A DNA stretch of 16,153 bases, from NCBI RefSeq assembly GCF_027587205.1, contig NZ_JAPDOD010000095.1, forward strand, positions 1-16,153. The letters are read 5' to 3'. Position 1 is the first letter of the stretch. The number at the start of each line of letters is the position of its first letter. A program made the translations under genes and the position numbers. The notes under the pieces were generated by a model. The model was not told the origin of the DNA, did not search any database, and saw nothing but the letters and a program-made list of their open reading frames with translations. The DNA is from Solirubrobacter ginsenosidimutans (lineage in GTDB: Bacteria > Actinomycetota > Thermoleophilia > Solirubrobacterales > Solirubrobacteraceae). Positions 1 to 7,042 of the stretch are shown one piece after another.

Positions 1-203
1 CGGAGAGGTCGGGCCGGCGGCCAGCCCCCACGCGTTGACGAGGTTCGGATCGACGTTGTCGGCCACGCCGGCGACGTTGGAGACCAGGTTGTGGACCTGA
101 TATTGCCCTCGTGAGGGCTGGGCCGAGGCCGGAGCGACCAGGACGAGCGCTGCGAGGATCACCGCCGCTCCCAGTAGCCGGCGGGACGGGCATGTGCAGA
201 CAT
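1..203 (-). CDS. TIGR03118-like secreted protein, N-terminal fragment (start out of frame)
   Basis: This is the N-terminal part of a gene that runs off the left edge. Read on the minus strand it gives an arginine-led hydrophobic signal peptide ending in APASA-QP, then QYQVHNLVSNVAGVADNVDP and NLVNAWGLAAGPTSP. That pattern matches the start of the TIGR03118 family, exported proteins of unknown function. The best ribosome site (AAGGAGG, 5 bases before the ATG at 203-201) is in a different frame. From that ATG translation stops after 14 codons, whereas the signal-peptide frame has no ATG. Its only obvious start is GTG at 162-160, inside the signal peptide. A one- or two-base indel between 203 and about 185 would explain this. 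The family call rests on recalled motif similarity and only about 65 residues are visible. Confidence 0.6.
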
Positions 204-303
204 GGGTCCTCCTTCGGCCGGATCAGCGCCGCGTCGGCAAAGGCCGGAATGGCCTCGGCCGCCGTGTCGGGTTACGGCGATGACGACGCGACGGTTCGGC
301 CAC

Positions 304-323
304 TCATGAGAGCCGTCTCATGA
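304..323. repeat. Perfect 8-bp inverted repeat with 4-bp loop
   Basis: TCATGAGA (304-311), GCCG, TCTCATGA (316-323). It lies between the methyltransferase stop at 344 and the start of the secreted-protein gene at 203. On the plus strand it is followed by TCTTTTCC, but no plus-strand gene ends here. On the minus strand there is no T-run after it. It could be a dimeric-repressor operator for the downstream minus-strand gene, or a weak hairpin at the end of the methyltransferase transcript. Confidence 0.45.
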
Positions 324-343
324 TCTTTTCCGCATCGTCGAGG

Positions 344-1189
344 TCACGCGGGCAGCCGTCGACTCCAGAGCTGAAAGAGCCGCGGCTGGCTGATCAGCGT
401 GCCGGCCTGTGCGGTGAACGCGGCGAGGCTGTGAACCGCCGCGGCGATATCTTGCGCCGAAGCCAGGCCCTCGGCGCGGCATGCTTCGGAAGTCGCCTCG
501 AGGGTCCAGAGCGCGAGGCTCTTGGCCTCACCGTCGACGTGGACGGGCTGAACGACCGACATCTGCGGAGCCGGGATGCCTGCTTCGCCGAAGTAGCGGT
601 GAAGTTTGCGGCCGGCGGTCGCATCGCCGCCGCGCCGGGCGACGATGCGTGGGTACATCTGCCGGTAGAACTCGAACCCGTCGTTCGGCGGGTCGCAGAA
701 GAGGCCGTCGAAGTCAGCATCCTGGACGACGATCGTTCCCCCAGGCGCGACCGCCGCCCACATCCGTCGCAAGAGTTCGACCGGACGGCTCACGTGATGC
801 AGCAGCAGCCGGCAATACACCACGTCAAACGCCGAGATGTCTCCGGTATCGAAGACATCGGCAACCCGGAACGCGACGTGAGTAAGCCGTTGGCTCGCCA
901 CTTCCGCGCGAGCAAGGCCGAGCACGCGCTCATCGGCGTCGATGCCGGTCACATGACCCTCCGGCCCCACGATCCGCGCCAGTTCGAGCGTGACCGCACC
1001 GGCACCGCAGCCGAGATCCAGACAGCGCATTCCGCGACCCACACCGGCTCGTTCGAGCAGCCCGACCGTGTCGGCCCGCCACGTCCGAGCGAGCACGCCC
1101 AGCCGCTCATAACCTCCGGGCGCATCGTGGATCGCATACGGCTCCACGCCACGAACGTACCGCGCCGACCACTGCCCGGGCAAGGCCAC
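344..1189 (-). CDS. Class I SAM-dependent methyltransferase
   Basis: A roughly 281-residue methyltransferase of the Rossmann-fold class. Motif I is CLDLGCGAGAVTLELA. The acidic residue that contacts the SAM ribose is in VTGIDADERVLGLARAE. Motif II/III is FDVVYCRLLLHHVSRPVELL followed by APGGTIVVQDADF. The N-terminal YVRGVEPYAIHDAPGGYERL and a C-terminal all-alpha part match the general methyltransferase domain proteins of actinobacteria. The substrate cannot be told; it is probably a small molecule. The open frame extends far upstream to 2020, but that part is antisense shadow of the cyclase gene. GTG at 1189 is chosen because family-like sequence begins just after it; TTG at 1183 is an alternative. 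No strong ribosome site is visible. It follows the cyclase gene on the same strand after about 370 bases, so it is probably transcribed separately. Confidence 0.85.
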   Translation of the reverse strand: MALPGQWSARYVRGVEPYAIHDAPGGYERLGVLARTWRADTVGLLERAGVGRGMRCLDLGCGAGAVTLELARIVGPEGHVTGIDADERVLGLARAEVASQRLTHVAFRVADVFDTGDISAFDVVYCRLLLHHVSRPVELLRRMWAAVAPGGTIVVQDADFDGLFCDPPNDGFEFYRQMYPRIVARRGGDATAGRKLHRYFGEAGIPAPQMSVVQPVHVDGEAKSLALWTLEATSEACRAEGLASAQDIAAAVHSLAAFTAQAGTLISQPRLFQLWSRRLPA

Positions 1190-1556
1190 CGTTTGTGGTC
1201 GCCCAGCACGCGCGCGCGTCCCCGCTCGAGAACCGTGACCGCGTCGGCGACGGACCCTTCGGGTGACCGTATCGGCACGAAGTCCTGGCCGCGCACGGCA
1301 CGCAGATCGCGATGGCGACCGGTCTGACCGACGCAGAGGCCCGCGCGCGCGTGGGACCAGCAACTGCGCCAGCAGGGTTTTGAACTGCAGTAGGGCCGAG
1401 CGGGCGAGATGGGTGGGCCGGGCTACGCCGGTCCATCCGCCGCGGGGTAGCGCGCCGCGGCGCCGCACGACCGGGTCGTCGCGCTTCCGCATCGGCAGCA
1501 GAAGAGGTAGCGCGGGAGGTGGCTCCCTGCCCCGCGGATCTTCGGGCCGCGCCGTG
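1190..1556. other. Gap between methyltransferase and cyclase genes, with a possible coding remnant
   Basis: No intact gene. A plus-strand stretch at about 1275-1393 looks like the C-terminal end of a decayed gene (separate entry). The rest holds nothing I recognise, and no T-rich terminator follows the cyclase stop at 1557. Confidence 0.5.
1275..1393 (+). pseudogene. Possible C-terminal remnant of an unidentified gene
   Basis: Two adjoining frames join into one protein-like tail. The first reads HEVLAAHGTQIAMATGLTDA and continues to EARAR; after a one-base shift the second reads AWDQQLRQQGFELQ and stops at TAG 1391-1393. The first part has about 90 percent G or C at third positions. An in-frame TGA lies only a few codons upstream, so no complete gene exists. 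I do not recognise the family. It could be chance in GC-rich DNA. Confidence 0.3.
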
Positions 1557-2597
1557 TCAGCATCCGCTGGAAATCCGGCGAGCGGCCCCGGCGGCTTGGT
1601 CTTTGCCCTGTCGTTTGGCGTTGAGGAGATGCTCGTCGGCGCGTCGGAAGAGTTCCTCAGCGGCGCAGGTGCCGTCGTCTGCGGTGGCGATGCCGGCCGA
1701 CGCGGTGATCCGTCGCGGTCCGAGTGGCGTGTCGCGCGTGACGGTGAGGGCGCGCCGGGTGTACTCGGCGGCTTCGTCAGGGCCGGCGCCGCTGAGGATG
1801 GCGGCGAATTCCTCGCCGCCGACGCGGCAGACGGTGTCCGAGCGGCGGGCTTGGCCGGAGAGCACGCGCGCGAAGCCGCGCAGCACGTCGTCGCCGGCGG
1901 GGTGCCCGTGGTGGTCGTTGACGGCCTTGAAGTCGTCGACGTCGAAGAGCACCAGCGAAACGGGCCGTCGCTCGCGGCGCCCGCGCGCGAGTTCTGCGTC
2001 GAGGCGCTCGTGGAAGACACGGCGATTGGGCAGCCCCGTCAACGCGTCGGTGAGCGCCTGTTCGAGCAACTGCTCGCGCTGGCGGGCGTTTGCGTAGGCC
2101 AACGCGGCCAGCGTCGCGAAGCGACGGATCAACCGTGCTTCCTCGCCCGAGAAGGACACTGCGCTGCCCGGATCTTCACGCCACACGGTCAGTGTCCCGA
2201 TCACGACCTCCTCGGCGATCAGCGGCGCGATGATGATCGCTTCATGCTCGTCGTCGGAGGTCTCGGGGATCGTGTAGAGCTTCAGGCGCGTGTCCCAGGA
2301 ATCGAGGTGCTGCAGCTCGCCTGACTGCACCACGGCCCCGGCCAGGCTGGAGTCGAACCCTGGCCGATGCGCCAGCGTCTCTTCGACCCAGCGACCGACG
2401 GCGTAGACCGGTACAAGCACACGTGCCGTGTGGTCGGCCTCATAGACCGCGAGGCTGGTGAACGGAACGATCGGCCGAAGCTCCCGGACCATCCCGTCCA
2501 GCGTCGCGGTCAACGACTTCTGCGACAGCACACCCGCTGCCGCGTCGATGATCGCCTCCAAACCGTGCACGACCCGTGTCGCCGAACTCGCCGTCAT
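1557..2597 (-). CDS. GAF-GGDEF diguanylate cyclase
   Basis: A 346-residue cytosolic sensor that should make the second messenger c-di-GMP from two GTP. Residues about 15-170 form a GAF domain (from VHGLEAIIDAAAGVLSQKSL to PLIAEEVVIGTLTVWRED). Residues about 180-340 form the GGDEF domain, beginning with the usual LTDALTGLPNRR. The metal- and GTP-binding segment is FDVDDFKAVNDHHGHPAGDD, and the active-site signature is GGEEF at about 260-264. An RxxD inhibitory site (RRSD) sits exactly five residues before the signature, so product feedback inhibition is likely. No EAL domain, transmembrane segment or signal peptide is seen. ATG 2597 is chosen because it has GGGGA just upstream and the domain begins soon after. 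An in-frame upstream start at 2714 would only add a basic, non-conserved leader. The GAF ligand is unknown. Confidence 0.93.
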   Translation of the reverse strand: MTASSATRVVHGLEAIIDAAAGVLSQKSLTATLDGMVRELRPIVPFTSLAVYEADHTARVLVPVYAVGRWVEETLAHRPGFDSSLAGAVVQSGELQHLDSWDTRLKLYTIPETSDDEHEAIIIAPLIAEEVVIGTLTVWREDPGSAVSFSGEEARLIRRFATLAALAYANARQREQLLEQALTDALTGLPNRRVFHERLDAELARGRRERRPVSLVLFDVDDFKAVNDHHGHPAGDDVLRGFARVLSGQARRSDTVCRVGGEEFAAILSGAGPDEAAEYTRRALTVTRDTPLGPRRITASAGIATADDGTCAAEELFRRADEHLLNAKRQGKDQAAGAARRISSGC

Positions 2598-3129
2598 GAT
2601 TCCCCGGGTGATCGGCACCTTGCGCGCAGAACCGCAACGCCTCGAAAGCGCAACCGGTTCCTCCGGTCTGACTCGCGATCGCCTCGTCGCTGCGGCCGTC
2701 CTCGCCGCCGCCAACGATCACCTGTAGCGCTGGCTCGACTGCACCCCGCCATCGGCGAAGCGTTAGAGGCCCGAGCACCGGAGGCCCCGCATGGCGGAGC
2801 ACCAACAATCCGAGGCCGGCCGATTCCAGCGATGGCGCGAGCGGGCGGCCGCGGCGCGCGAAGGCTGAACGGGCGCGCGGGATCGACAGCCTCAATAGAC
2901 GGTGACGCCCCGACAGGTACGAGCGCTCCGTCATCCGGTCGCGCCAGCGCGGAGCCAACGGGGCCGCCCTCGGCCCGCGCGAGTGACCCATCAGCGCGAT
3001 GAGGTTCACTCCGCGGCCGCTCCCGGAGAGCGTCGTCGTCCTCGGTGCAGCCGAAGCAAGCAGTGGTCCGCGTGAGCCGCTCGCCGACGGGCGAACGCGT
3101 AGCCCGCCGCGCGACTCAGCGCCGGCCGG
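2598..3129. other. 532-bp gap upstream of the cyclase gene
   Basis: No large gene is supported. Long open frames on both strands here are low-complexity, arginine-rich translations of GC-rich DNA. The one suggestive item is a 25-codon frame at 2791 with a good ribosome site. The cyclase promoter should lie near 2600-2700, but I could not identify it. Confidence 0.5.
2791..2868 (+). CDS. Possible 25-aa peptide
   Basis: ATG at 2791 follows GGAGG with a 6-base spacer, the best ribosome site in this gap. It encodes a short, charged, alanine- and arginine-rich peptide beginning MAEHQQSEAGRFQRWRER and ending at TGA 2866-2868. It would form a single amphipathic helix. There is no recognised family. 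It may be a chance frame. Confidence 0.22.
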   Translation: MAEHQQSEAGRFQRWRERAAAAREG

Positions 3130-3297
3130 TCAGTACCACTTGCCTTTGGCGACCCCGCCGAAGGCCACGAGGCCAACCAGCGCGATGATCAACCCGATCC
3201 AGAAGCTCCACACGATCATCAGCACGATCCCGACGATCACCAAGATGCCGCCGAGACCGATCCCGCCCGTGTTGCCACCCGTACGTCCTGCTGCCAT
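3130..3297 (-). CDS. 55-aa two-helix membrane protein
   Basis: A small integral membrane protein. After a Gly-rich start (MAAGRTGGNTGGIGLGG) come two hydrophobic stretches, ILVIVGIVLMIVWSFWIGL and IIALVGLVAFGGVA, separated by little or no loop. It ends in the basic tail KGKWY. ATG 3297 has GAGGAG upstream at suitable spacing; the longer open frame to 3441 has no membrane or domain logic and is probably untranslated. Similar Gly-rich two-helix peptides are common as hypothetical proteins in actinobacteria. The function is unknown. It stands alone between longer gaps. Confidence 0.75.
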   Translation of the reverse strand: MAAGRTGGNTGGIGLGGILVIVGIVLMIVWSFWIGLIIALVGLVAFGGVAKGKWY

Positions 3298-3695
3298 CAG
3301 ATGCTCCTCGCGAGAGGTGTCACCCGGCGTCGCCAACTGCGGCGTCGAATCCGTCCATGTCCTTTCTCTACCCCCACAGCGCAATCGTCTCGCGGACCGC
3401 ACGCGAGGTGACACGTTTGGGCGTGTACTGCCGCTCAGCACCTACTACCACGCGCGCGTCAGTCCCGGCAGTTCGCACGAGTGCGCTGGGGGCGGAGTCG
3501 CCTCCTGCTGCATCTTGATGGTCGCGGGAGATCAGCCCTGACCCGGCTTGAGGTGTTGGCCGCGGCGAGCAACGCGGCGACCTGGCGCCGTGCACCAGAG
3601 CTGATCGGAGGAAGCCGCTCCCCGGCGCCGAGGGCGTGCGATGGGCCTGATCCGTCTAGTTCCAGCTCAGCTTCCCAAGAGTGCGGCAGCAAGGG
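3298..3695. other. 398-bp gap upstream of the kinase region
   Basis: No gene is supported on either strand. On the minus strand, about 70 bases upstream of the small membrane-protein gene, is GGGGGTAG, which resembles a SigB-type -10 (GGGTAT). No GTTT-like -35 lies at the right distance, so I do not call a promoter. Confidence 0.4.
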
Positions 3696-3699
3696 ATGA

Positions 3700-3719
3700 T
3701 CCCCTCATGGTGGAGGGGA
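3700..3719. repeat. 7-bp inverted repeat around a candidate start codon
   Basis: TCCCCTC (3700-3706), ATGGTG, GAGGGGA (3713-3719): perfect arms with a 6-base loop. No T-run follows, so it is not an intrinsic terminator. In RNA it would enclose an ATG (3707) that opens a frame ending by overlap with the kinase start. It could be a leader hairpin or an operator upstream of the kinase gene. Confidence 0.35.
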
Positions 3720-3880
3720 AGGTTCACGGGGACGAAGGACACGATCTGGTGCGGCGATCCGAGCTGGTTCGAGCGCGTCTACTGCAGGCCGGGCAGATCG
3801 CGGCGGTCCGGGGGTGTCCGGGGTCGTTCGAGTTCGCCGGCCGGTTCGCGGAGCCGGGCCCGCGGGGTGATCGGCGTTGA
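3707..3880 (+). CDS. Doubtful leader ORF overlapping the kinase start
   Basis: A 57-codon frame from ATG 3707 ends at TGA 3878-3880, overlapping the TTG start of the kinase gene as TTGA, which would allow translational coupling. The product (MVEGKVHGDEGHDLVRRSEL and on) matches nothing I know. A second frame (3681-3908) overlaps it and has a stretch of very high third-position GC with Trp and Cys residues. The two frames cannot both be ordinary genes, and possibly neither is. The stop-start overlap is the main argument. Confidence 0.25.
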   Translation: MVEGKVHGDEGHDLVRRSELVRARLLQAGQIAAVRGCPGSFEFAGRFAEPGPRGDRR

Positions 3881-6522
3881 GCGGCGCGGCGCTGCGCGGG
3901 CTGGCTGAGGAGCAGGCGGCGCTGCGGCGGGTCGCCACGCTGGTGGCGCGCGGAACGCGGCAAGCGGAGTTGTTCGCCGCGGTACTCGAGGAGATCGGAC
4001 AGCTGTTCGCGGTCGACCTCGCCAGCATCTGCCGCTACGACGCCGACGGCATGCTCACCTGGGTCGCGAACTGGGGAACGGCGCACGAGCACTTTCCGGT
4101 TGGGAGCCGCCGCAAGCTCGGGGGCGGCAACATCGGGACGATCGTGTTCGAGACCGGCCGTTCCGCGCGGATCGACCACTACGTGGAGAGCTCCTCCGGT
4201 CCAATCGGTGTGACGGCCCGCCAAGCGGGCATCAATTCGTCGCTCGGCGCGCCGATCGTGGTGCAAGATCGTCTCTGGGGGGTGATCGCCGCCGGCTCGC
4301 TCGTGCAGCAGCTGCTGCCTCCAGACACGGAGGAACGTCTGGCGTCGTTCACCGAGCTCGTGGCAATGGCGATCTCCAACACCGAGAGCCGGGCCGCCCT
4401 CGCCCGGCTGGCTGAGGAGCAGGCAGCGCTGCGGCGGGTCGCGACGCTGGTGGCGCACGGCGCGCAGCCCGAGGACGTGTTCGCTGCAGTCGTCGACGAA
4501 GTCATGCAGCTGTTTCCGGTCGACTACGCCGGCCTGGCCCGCTACGAGCCCAATCACACGGCCACCGCCGTCGCCGCCCGCGGCACGACCCACTTTCCCG
4601 TCGGCAGCAGCATGGTCCTCGGCGGCAAGAACACCGCCACGCGCGTGTTCGAGACCGGCCGTCCGATCCGGATCGACGGCTATGCCGACGCTTCAGGCCC
4701 GATGGGTGACAGCGCCCGAGGACGGGGTGTCGGCTCGTCGGTGGCGGCGCCGATCATCGTGGAGGGCCGAGTGTGGGGCATCATCGGCGCGGGTTCGATC
4801 GGGAAGCAGTCATTGCCGACCCACACCGAAGCGCGCCTCGCCGATTTCACCGAGATGGTCGGGACGGCGATCGCGAATGCCGAGAGCCGTGCCGGGCTCG
4901 CTCGGCTGGCCGAGGAGCAGGCCGCGCTGAGGCGGGTCGCGACGCTGGTCGCGCACGGGGAGCCGCCGGAGGAGGTGTTCGCGGCGGTCGCAAGCGAGGT
5001 CGCACTGCTGCTTTCGGCCGACTTGGCGAGCGTCATGCGCTACGAGTCCGACGACACGGTCACGCTGGTCGCCGGCGCAGGGAACCGTTTCCCTGTCGGC
5101 AGCCGATGGCCCATTGCGGGGCAGAGCAACCTCGCCACGCTCCTGTCCGAGACCGGACGTCCGGCCCGACTCGACAACTACGCCGAGGCAACCGGCCCCC
5201 TCGCTGAGGACATGCGCCAGGAGGGCATCCGCTCGGCCGTCGGAACGCCGATCATCGTCGAGGACCGCCTTTGGGGCTTGATCTCCGTCGGCTCAGGCCA
5301 GGAGTCGGCGCTACCGCCCGACACCGAGATGCGCCTCGGTTCGTTCACGGAGCTGGTGGCGACCGCGATCGCCAACACCGAGTCGCGGACGGAGGTCGGG
5401 CGGCTCGTCGATGAGCAGACCGCGTTGCGGCGCGTGGCGACACTAGTCGCGCGCGAGGCAGTGCCGCACGACGTTTTCGCGGCCGTCGCCGAGGAGGCGG
5501 GCCGGGTGCTGCACTTCGACCAGGCCGCCGTGTTTCGGTTCGAGGACGACGGCTCCGCCACGCTGCTCGCCGACTCCGGCACGGGCGGCCCGCGTATCCC
5601 GCTCGGCACCCGCATCTCGCTGGAGGGCGACAACGTCGCCGCGCGGGTCATGCGAACTGGACGCTCTGCCCGTATCGATGGCTACGCCGCCCCCGTCGGT
5701 CCGCTCGCCGAGCGCGGGCGCCGGTTCGGTATGCACTCGGTGGTCGGCGGCCCCGTCGTCGTCGACGGACGCCTGTGGGGCGCGATGGTGGCCGGCACCG
5801 CAGAGCACAAACCGCTACCCGCAGACGCCGAATCGCGAATCGCGCAGTTCACCGAGCTGGTCGCGACCGCGATCTCAAACGTCGACGCACGATCCGACCT
5901 CGCGGCGTCACGAGCGCGCATCGCGCACGCCGCCGACGAAGAGCGCCGGCGCGTGGTGCGCGACCTGCACGACGGCGCGCAACAACGACTGGTCCATACG
6001 ATCATCACACTCAAAATGGCTCGCGGCGCTCGTGAGAACGAGGACGAGGAGCAGCTTTCCACCCTGCTAGACGAGGCGCTCGAACAGGCCGAACAGGCGA
6101 CGAGCGAGCTGCGCGAACTGGCACACGGCATTCTGCCCACTGATCTCACCGAAGACGGCCTGTACCGAAGCGTGCAAACGCTGGCCGCACGCGCGCCGAT
6201 GCCGGTCGAGAACGCCGTCTCCGTCGGCCGGCTCCCGCCCGCGATCGAGGCGGCCGCGTACTTCGTCGTCGCCGAGGCGCTCACCAACGTCGCCAAACAC
6301 GCCCGCGCCCTCAGCGCCACCGTGACCGCCCGCATCCAGGACGGCACCCTGCGACTACAAGTGCACGACGACGGCGTCGGCGGCGCCCGCCCCGACGGCA
6401 CCGGGCTGCTCGGACTGGCCGACCGACTCGCCGTACTCAACGGACAACTCCGGATCGAGAGCCCAGCCGACGGCGGCACGCTCATCACCGCAGAGATTCC
6501 GATCCCTCACACGGCGGCGTGA
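3877..6522 (+). CDS. Quadruple-GAF NarL-type sensor histidine kinase
   Basis: An 881-residue cytosolic kinase with no membrane segment. Four GAF domains of about 166 residues follow one another. Each opens with a version of LAEEQAALRRVATLV (residues about 9, 178, 344 and 510) and closes with a version of FTELVATAISN. The C-terminal third is a HisKA_3 dimerisation domain with ERRRVVRDLHDGAQQRL; the phospho-accepting His is about residue 698. A HATPase_c domain follows with N-box EALTNVAKHA (about 800-809), G1 box DDGVGG (about 831) and GTGLLGLADR. This is the architecture of kinases that phosphorylate NarL/LuxR-type response regulators, but no receiver-domain gene is in the window, so it looks orphan. 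TTG 3877 is chosen because an in-frame TGA lies two codons upstream and GGGGTGA precedes it. The GAF ligands are unknown. Confidence 0.92.
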   Translation: MSGAALRGLAEEQAALRRVATLVARGTRQAELFAAVLEEIGQLFAVDLASICRYDADGMLTWVANWGTAHEHFPVGSRRKLGGGNIGTIVFETGRSARIDHYVESSSGPIGVTARQAGINSSLGAPIVVQDRLWGVIAAGSLVQQLLPPDTEERLASFTELVAMAISNTESRAALARLAEEQAALRRVATLVAHGAQPEDVFAAVVDEVMQLFPVDYAGLARYEPNHTATAVAARGTTHFPVGSSMVLGGKNTATRVFETGRPIRIDGYADASGPMGDSARGRGVGSSVAAPIIVEGRVWGIIGAGSIGKQSLPTHTEARLADFTEMVGTAIANAESRAGLARLAEEQAALRRVATLVAHGEPPEEVFAAVASEVALLLSADLASVMRYESDDTVTLVAGAGNRFPVGSRWPIAGQSNLATLLSETGRPARLDNYAEATGPLAEDMRQEGIRSAVGTPIIVEDRLWGLISVGSGQESALPPDTEMRLGSFTELVATAIANTESRTEVGRLVDEQTALRRVATLVAREAVPHDVFAAVAEEAGRVLHFDQAAVFRFEDDGSATLLADSGTGGPRIPLGTRISLEGDNVAARVMRTGRSARIDGYAAPVGPLAERGRRFGMHSVVGGPVVVDGRLWGAMVAGTAEHKPLPADAESRIAQFTELVATAISNVDARSDLAASRARIAHAADEERRRVVRDLHDGAQQRLVHTIITLKMARGARENEDEEQLSTLLDEALEQAEQATSELRELAHGILPTDLTEDGLYRSVQTLAARAPMPVENAVSVGRLPPAIEAAAYFVVAEALTNVAKHARALSATVTARIQDGTLRLQVHDDGVGGARPDGTGLLGLADRLAVLNGQLRIESPADGGTLITAEIPIPHTAA
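3901..5890 (+). repeat. Four tandem GAF-coding repeats of about 500 bp
   Basis: The linker-helix coding sequence that opens each repeat starts at 3901, 4408, 4906 and 5404, giving periods of 507, 498 and 498 bp. The first three openings are nearly identical in DNA; the fourth has diverged more (Leu-Val-Asp-Glu-Gln). This shows stepwise internal duplication inside the kinase gene. Confidence 0.85.
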
Positions 6523-6550
6523 GGTGACGCTCGGAAAGTGTCCAAGGTGG

Positions 6551-6660
6551 TTACGCGGCGCGTGAGCCGTCGCGGCGAGAACCGACCCGGACGTATACGC
6601 GGTCAGCAGTCAGTCCTTTCACCAGCTCCTCGGTGAGACCGATCTCACGCTCGACGAGGG
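6551..6660 (-). pseudogene. Possible coding remnant downstream of the amber STAS gene
   Basis: A minus-strand frame reads RGALVEREIGLTEELVKGLT then ADRVYVRVGSRRDGSRAA and stops at TAA 6553-6551. It looks like ordinary protein (mixed charge, high third-position GC) but has no start codon in frame. It lies in the same frame directly behind the STAS stop at 6704. A nearby ATG in another frame would need one frameshift to join it. The family is not recognised. Confidence 0.3.
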
Positions 6661-6703
6661 CTCCGCGGCGTTGCGAGCGATCGGCATCTGGAGGCCGGGC
6701 GGG

Positions 6704-7042
6704 TCACTCGCCCGGGATGTCGCCGATGCCGGTCAGATCCAGGAGCTTGCGGATGGGACCTGAGACCCGCGCGAGATGAAGTTCGATGCCGCGCTGGCGC
6801 GCCTCGTCGCGGAGCGAGAGCAGGGCGCCCAGCCCGGCGGAGTCCACGAACTCCACCTAGGCGAGATCCAGGACGACTGCCTCCACCCCGCCTGCAGTGA
6901 GGTGCGCGTCGACCTTGGACTCGAAGCTGAAGGCCGCCGCCATGTCGAGCTCACCCGCAACGACGAGCTCGAGCGAGGCGTCGCGGACCGTTGACTGCAG
7001 GGTGAAATTACCGGTGGATTCCTGAGTGGCGTCGTCTCGCAT
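6704..7042 (-). pseudogene. STAS anti-anti-sigma gene interrupted by in-frame TAG
   Basis: Translation from ATG 7042 gives the first half of a STAS domain (FTLQSTVRDASLELVVAGEL and DMAAAFSFESKVDAHLTAGG, then VEAVVLDLA) and meets TAG at 6859-6857. The same frame continues as VEFVDSAGLGALLSLRDEAR, QRGIELHLARVSGPIRKLLD and LTGIGDIPGE to a TGA at 6704, completing a normal STAS domain of about 112 residues. So one codon, probably GAG or CAG, became amber just before the phospho-site motif Asp-Ser-Ala-Gly. A GTG follows the TAG directly, so re-initiation of the second half is conceivable. No strong ribosome site precedes the ATG. An intact version would be an RsbV/SpoIIAA-like antagonist of an anti-sigma kinase. 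A sequencing error is the simplest alternative. Confidence 0.8.

Noticed and set aside
320..1327. Plus-strand open frame of 335 codons opposite the methyltransferase
   Set aside because: It is the antisense shadow of the methyltransferase gene; the translation is arginine-rich with no domain, while the minus strand has clear SAM motifs.
1190..2020. Upstream extension of the methyltransferase frame across the cyclase gene
   Set aside because: The extension reads as low-complexity Ser/Thr/Pro/Arg sequence antisense or out of frame to the GGDEF domain. The frame stays open only because of high GC.
1263..2324. Plus-strand 353-codon frame opposite the diguanylate cyclase
   Set aside because: Shadow of the GAF-GGDEF gene on the other strand; no recognisable domain.
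3724..4593. Minus-strand 289-codon frame within the kinase gene
   Set aside because: Antisense to the first GAF repeats; its own internal similarity only mirrors the tandem repeats of the kinase.
5682..6488. Minus-strand 268-codon frame opposite the kinase domain
   Set aside because: Ser/Arg-rich shadow of the HisKA_3 and HATPase_c coding sequence.
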